NCBI GenBank assembly: GCA_937872165.1
Contig: CALMOR010000037.1
Coordinates: forward strand, 346 to 25,989
Length of the DNA stretch: 25,644 nucleotides
Direction of reading: 5' to 3'
From: an uncultured Burkholderiales bacterium
GTDB lineage: Bacteria > Pseudomonadota > Gammaproteobacteria > Burkholderiales > Burkholderiaceae_D
How positions within the stretch are numbered: the stretch's first letter is position 1; each line of letters opens with the position of its first letter. Made by a program: the position numbers and the translations under genes. The notes beneath the pieces were generated by a model. It had not been told where the DNA came from and did not search any database. It saw only the letters and a program-made list of their open reading frames with translations. Of the stretch, positions 24,563 to 25,644 are shown piece by piece.

Positions 24563-25180
24563 TCAGCCGTGCGCGGCCGCGCGGTTCTTCTCGGCGAGCT
24601 TGGTGATCAGCGCGTCGAAGCCGCCGTTGGCGAGCTCCTGCGAGAACGTGCTGCGGTAGTTGTCGACGAGCCAGACGCCGCCGACGTTCATGTCGTAGAT
24701 CTTCCACGTCGCGTCGACGCGCTCGAGGCGGAAGTCGAGCTCGATCGGATCGCCCCGACCGGTGACCTGCGTCCGCACGACGACGACCGGCTCGGTCGGC
24801 GAGTCGCGCAGCGGCCGCAGTTCGATCGACCGGTCGCGCGCCTGCGCGAGCGCTCCCGCGTAGACGCGGATCAGCAGGATCTTGAACTGCTCCTGCAGTC
24901 CCTGCTTCTGTTCGGGCGTCGCGTCGCGCCAGCGCGGGCCCGCCGCGGCGGCCGTCATCCGTTCGAAGTCGAAGAACGGAAGGATCTTGGCGTCGACCAG
25001 CGCGACGATCCGGTTGACGTCGCCGGCCTGGATCGACGGATCGGCCTTGACCGTGTCGAGCACGTCGGACGAGACGCGCTTGACGAGGGCGTCGGGCGCC
25101 TCGGCCTGCGCCGACGCGATGGACGGTGCGGCGGACACGAGGACGAAGGCGGCGAGCGCCGCGAGCTTGCGAAGGTTCAT
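24563..25180 (-). CDS. mlaC: MlaC-like periplasmic phospholipid-binding protein
   Basis: The 205-residue MlaC/Ttg2D family protein shuttles phospholipids between outer and inner membranes to keep outer-membrane lipid asymmetry. A Sec signal peptide (NLRKLAALAAFVLVSAAPS, probable cleavage after ASA at 22-24) starts at ATG 25180. The body has AGDVNRIVALVDAKILPFFD, FERMTAAAAGPRWRDATPEQK, the FKILLIRVYAGAL helix, and the conserved end WKIYDMNVGGVWLVDNYR, all typical of the family; length is normal. The partners mlaE, mlaF, mlaD and mlaB are not in the window and may lie beyond the cytochrome gene or elsewhere. There is no purine-rich ribosome site; instead the leader carries CTCCTCCTTCG, 15 bases ahead of the start. 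Confidence 0.9.
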   Translation of the reverse strand: MNLRKLAALAAFVLVSAAPSIASAQAEAPDALVKRVSSDVLDTVKADPSIQAGDVNRIVALVDAKILPFFDFERMTAAAAGPRWRDATPEQKQGLQEQFKILLIRVYAGALAQARDRSIELRPLRDSPTEPVVVVRTQVTGRGDPIELDFRLERVDATWKIYDMNVGGVWLVDNYRSTFSQELANGGFDALITKLAEKNRAAAHG

Positions 25181-25325
25181 GGTCTTGTTCGATCGAAGGA
25201 GGAGACGAAGGAGACAACGTTCGCGCGATCGTTGCCGATGACGTGGCGTGGGCCGGCGAGTGTAGAAGCGCCGTCGGCTCGGAGGCAGACGCCGTGTCGG
25301 GCTGGCGACGCCGGCCATCGAAAGA

Positions 25326-25353
25326 CGAAGGGGCGACCGGAGTCGCCCCTTCG
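25326..25353 (-). terminator. Strong hairpin terminator after the cytochrome gene
   Basis: CGAAGGGGCGAC pairs perfectly over 12 bases with GTCGCCCCTTCG around a four-base loop (CGGA). It begins 18 bases after the cytochrome stop. On the minus strand it is followed by TCTTTCG, a short T-rich tail. It separates the cytochrome gene from mlaC. Confidence 0.75.
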
Positions 25354-25370
25354 GTGGACCAGACCCGTTT

Positions 25371-25643
25371 CTACTTCGACGCGTCGGTCATGTAGCGGAC
25401 TGCGGACTTGACGTCGTCGTCCAGGGCGCTCGATCCGCCCTTGGCCGGCATCACGCCGTTCTTGCCCTGGAAGCCGTTGATCGCGTGCTGGTACAGCGTA
25501 TCGAGTCCTTCGGAGATCCGCGGCGCCCACGCGGCCTTGTCGCCGAACTTCGGCGAGCCCGCGATCCCCGCCGCATGACAGGCCATGCATACGCGGTCGT
25601 AGAGCTTCTTGCCGTTGTCGGCACCGGCCGCGGCGGCCGTCAT
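25371..25643 (-). CDS. Cytochrome c5-type protein, probably truncated by window edge
   Basis: The visible 90 residues contain one c-type haem site, CMACH (with ADNGKKLYDRV just before it), and a distal methionine in GVMPAKGG. The spacing and the segment AGIAGSPKFGDKAAWAPRI identify the cytochrome c5/class I family, a periplasmic or membrane-tethered electron carrier. An ATG at 25643 is present, but family members begin with a signal peptide or membrane anchor and usually a longer N-terminal region, so the true start is probably outside the window. Stop TAG at 25371-25373 is followed by a clear terminator. Confidence 0.88.
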   Translation of the reverse strand: MTAAAAGADNGKKLYDRVCMACHAAGIAGSPKFGDKAAWAPRISEGLDTLYQHAINGFQGKNGVMPAKGGSSALDDDVKSAVRYMTDASK

Positions 25644-25644
25644 C

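Noticed and set aside
1..25644. A new defence, secretion or biosynthetic gene cluster
   Set aside because: All intact genes but the 604-residue orphan and the DUF3108, DUF971 and YqaA proteins have familiar housekeeping assignments, and there is no run of unknown co-directional genes, no nuclease or helicase set and no NRPS/PKS-type gene.

Overview
The window looks like ordinary chromosomal DNA of a very GC-rich aerobic betaproteobacterium, most likely Burkholderiales-like. Three things point there: strong G/C bias at third codon positions, a DUF971-ubiE-ubiJ-ubiB cluster, and a single-chain DUF3683/GlcD-type/Fe-S oxidoreductase beside a yqaA-like gene and ilvA. I see no tRNA, rRNA, CRISPR array, insertion sequence, integrase or phage gene.

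Left part (1-8981). The 3' end of a DUF3108 gene converges on a 1247-residue fused indolepyruvate-type 2-oxoacid:ferredoxin oxidoreductase on the minus strand. Behind it lies a decayed TonB-dependent receptor that has lost its N-terminal part and is split over three frames. An MHS-type major facilitator (citrate/tricarballylate-like proton symporter) runs on the plus strand. It converges on a frame-broken periplasmic thioredoxin-like gene, which is coupled by an ATGA overlap to a sodium:solute symporter.

Middle part (8982-16744). The minus-strand operon DUF971-ubiE-ubiJ-ubiB serves ubiquinone biosynthesis. It is divergent from phoB-phoR, the phosphate-starvation two-component system. phoB has a good Pho-box/-10 arrangement in front of it, consistent with autoregulation. 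phoR overlaps by 14 bases, tail to tail, a 604-residue protein of unknown function that resembles a poorly described betaproteobacterial family.

Right part (16745-25644). A 1332-residue flavin/iron-sulfur oxidoreductase and a YqaA-type membrane protein are on the minus strand. Biosynthetic threonine deaminase IlvA is on the plus strand. A serine esterase with one frameshift follows on the minus strand, then a 316-base spacer rich in CGTCG/CGACG inverted repeats, then a MlaC-like periplasmic phospholipid-transport protein, a clear hairpin terminator and the end of a cytochrome c5-type gene cut by the window edge.

The genes are mostly housekeeping: quinone synthesis, phosphate sensing, carboxylate uptake, 2-oxo/2-hydroxy acid oxidation, isoleucine synthesis and envelope lipid maintenance. 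I found no convincing new multi-gene system. The points most worth a second look are the 604-residue orphan, the three genes broken by single-base indels (real decay or residual sequencing error), the phoB promoter, and an 11-base pyrimidine element shared by the leaders of the symporter and mlaC.
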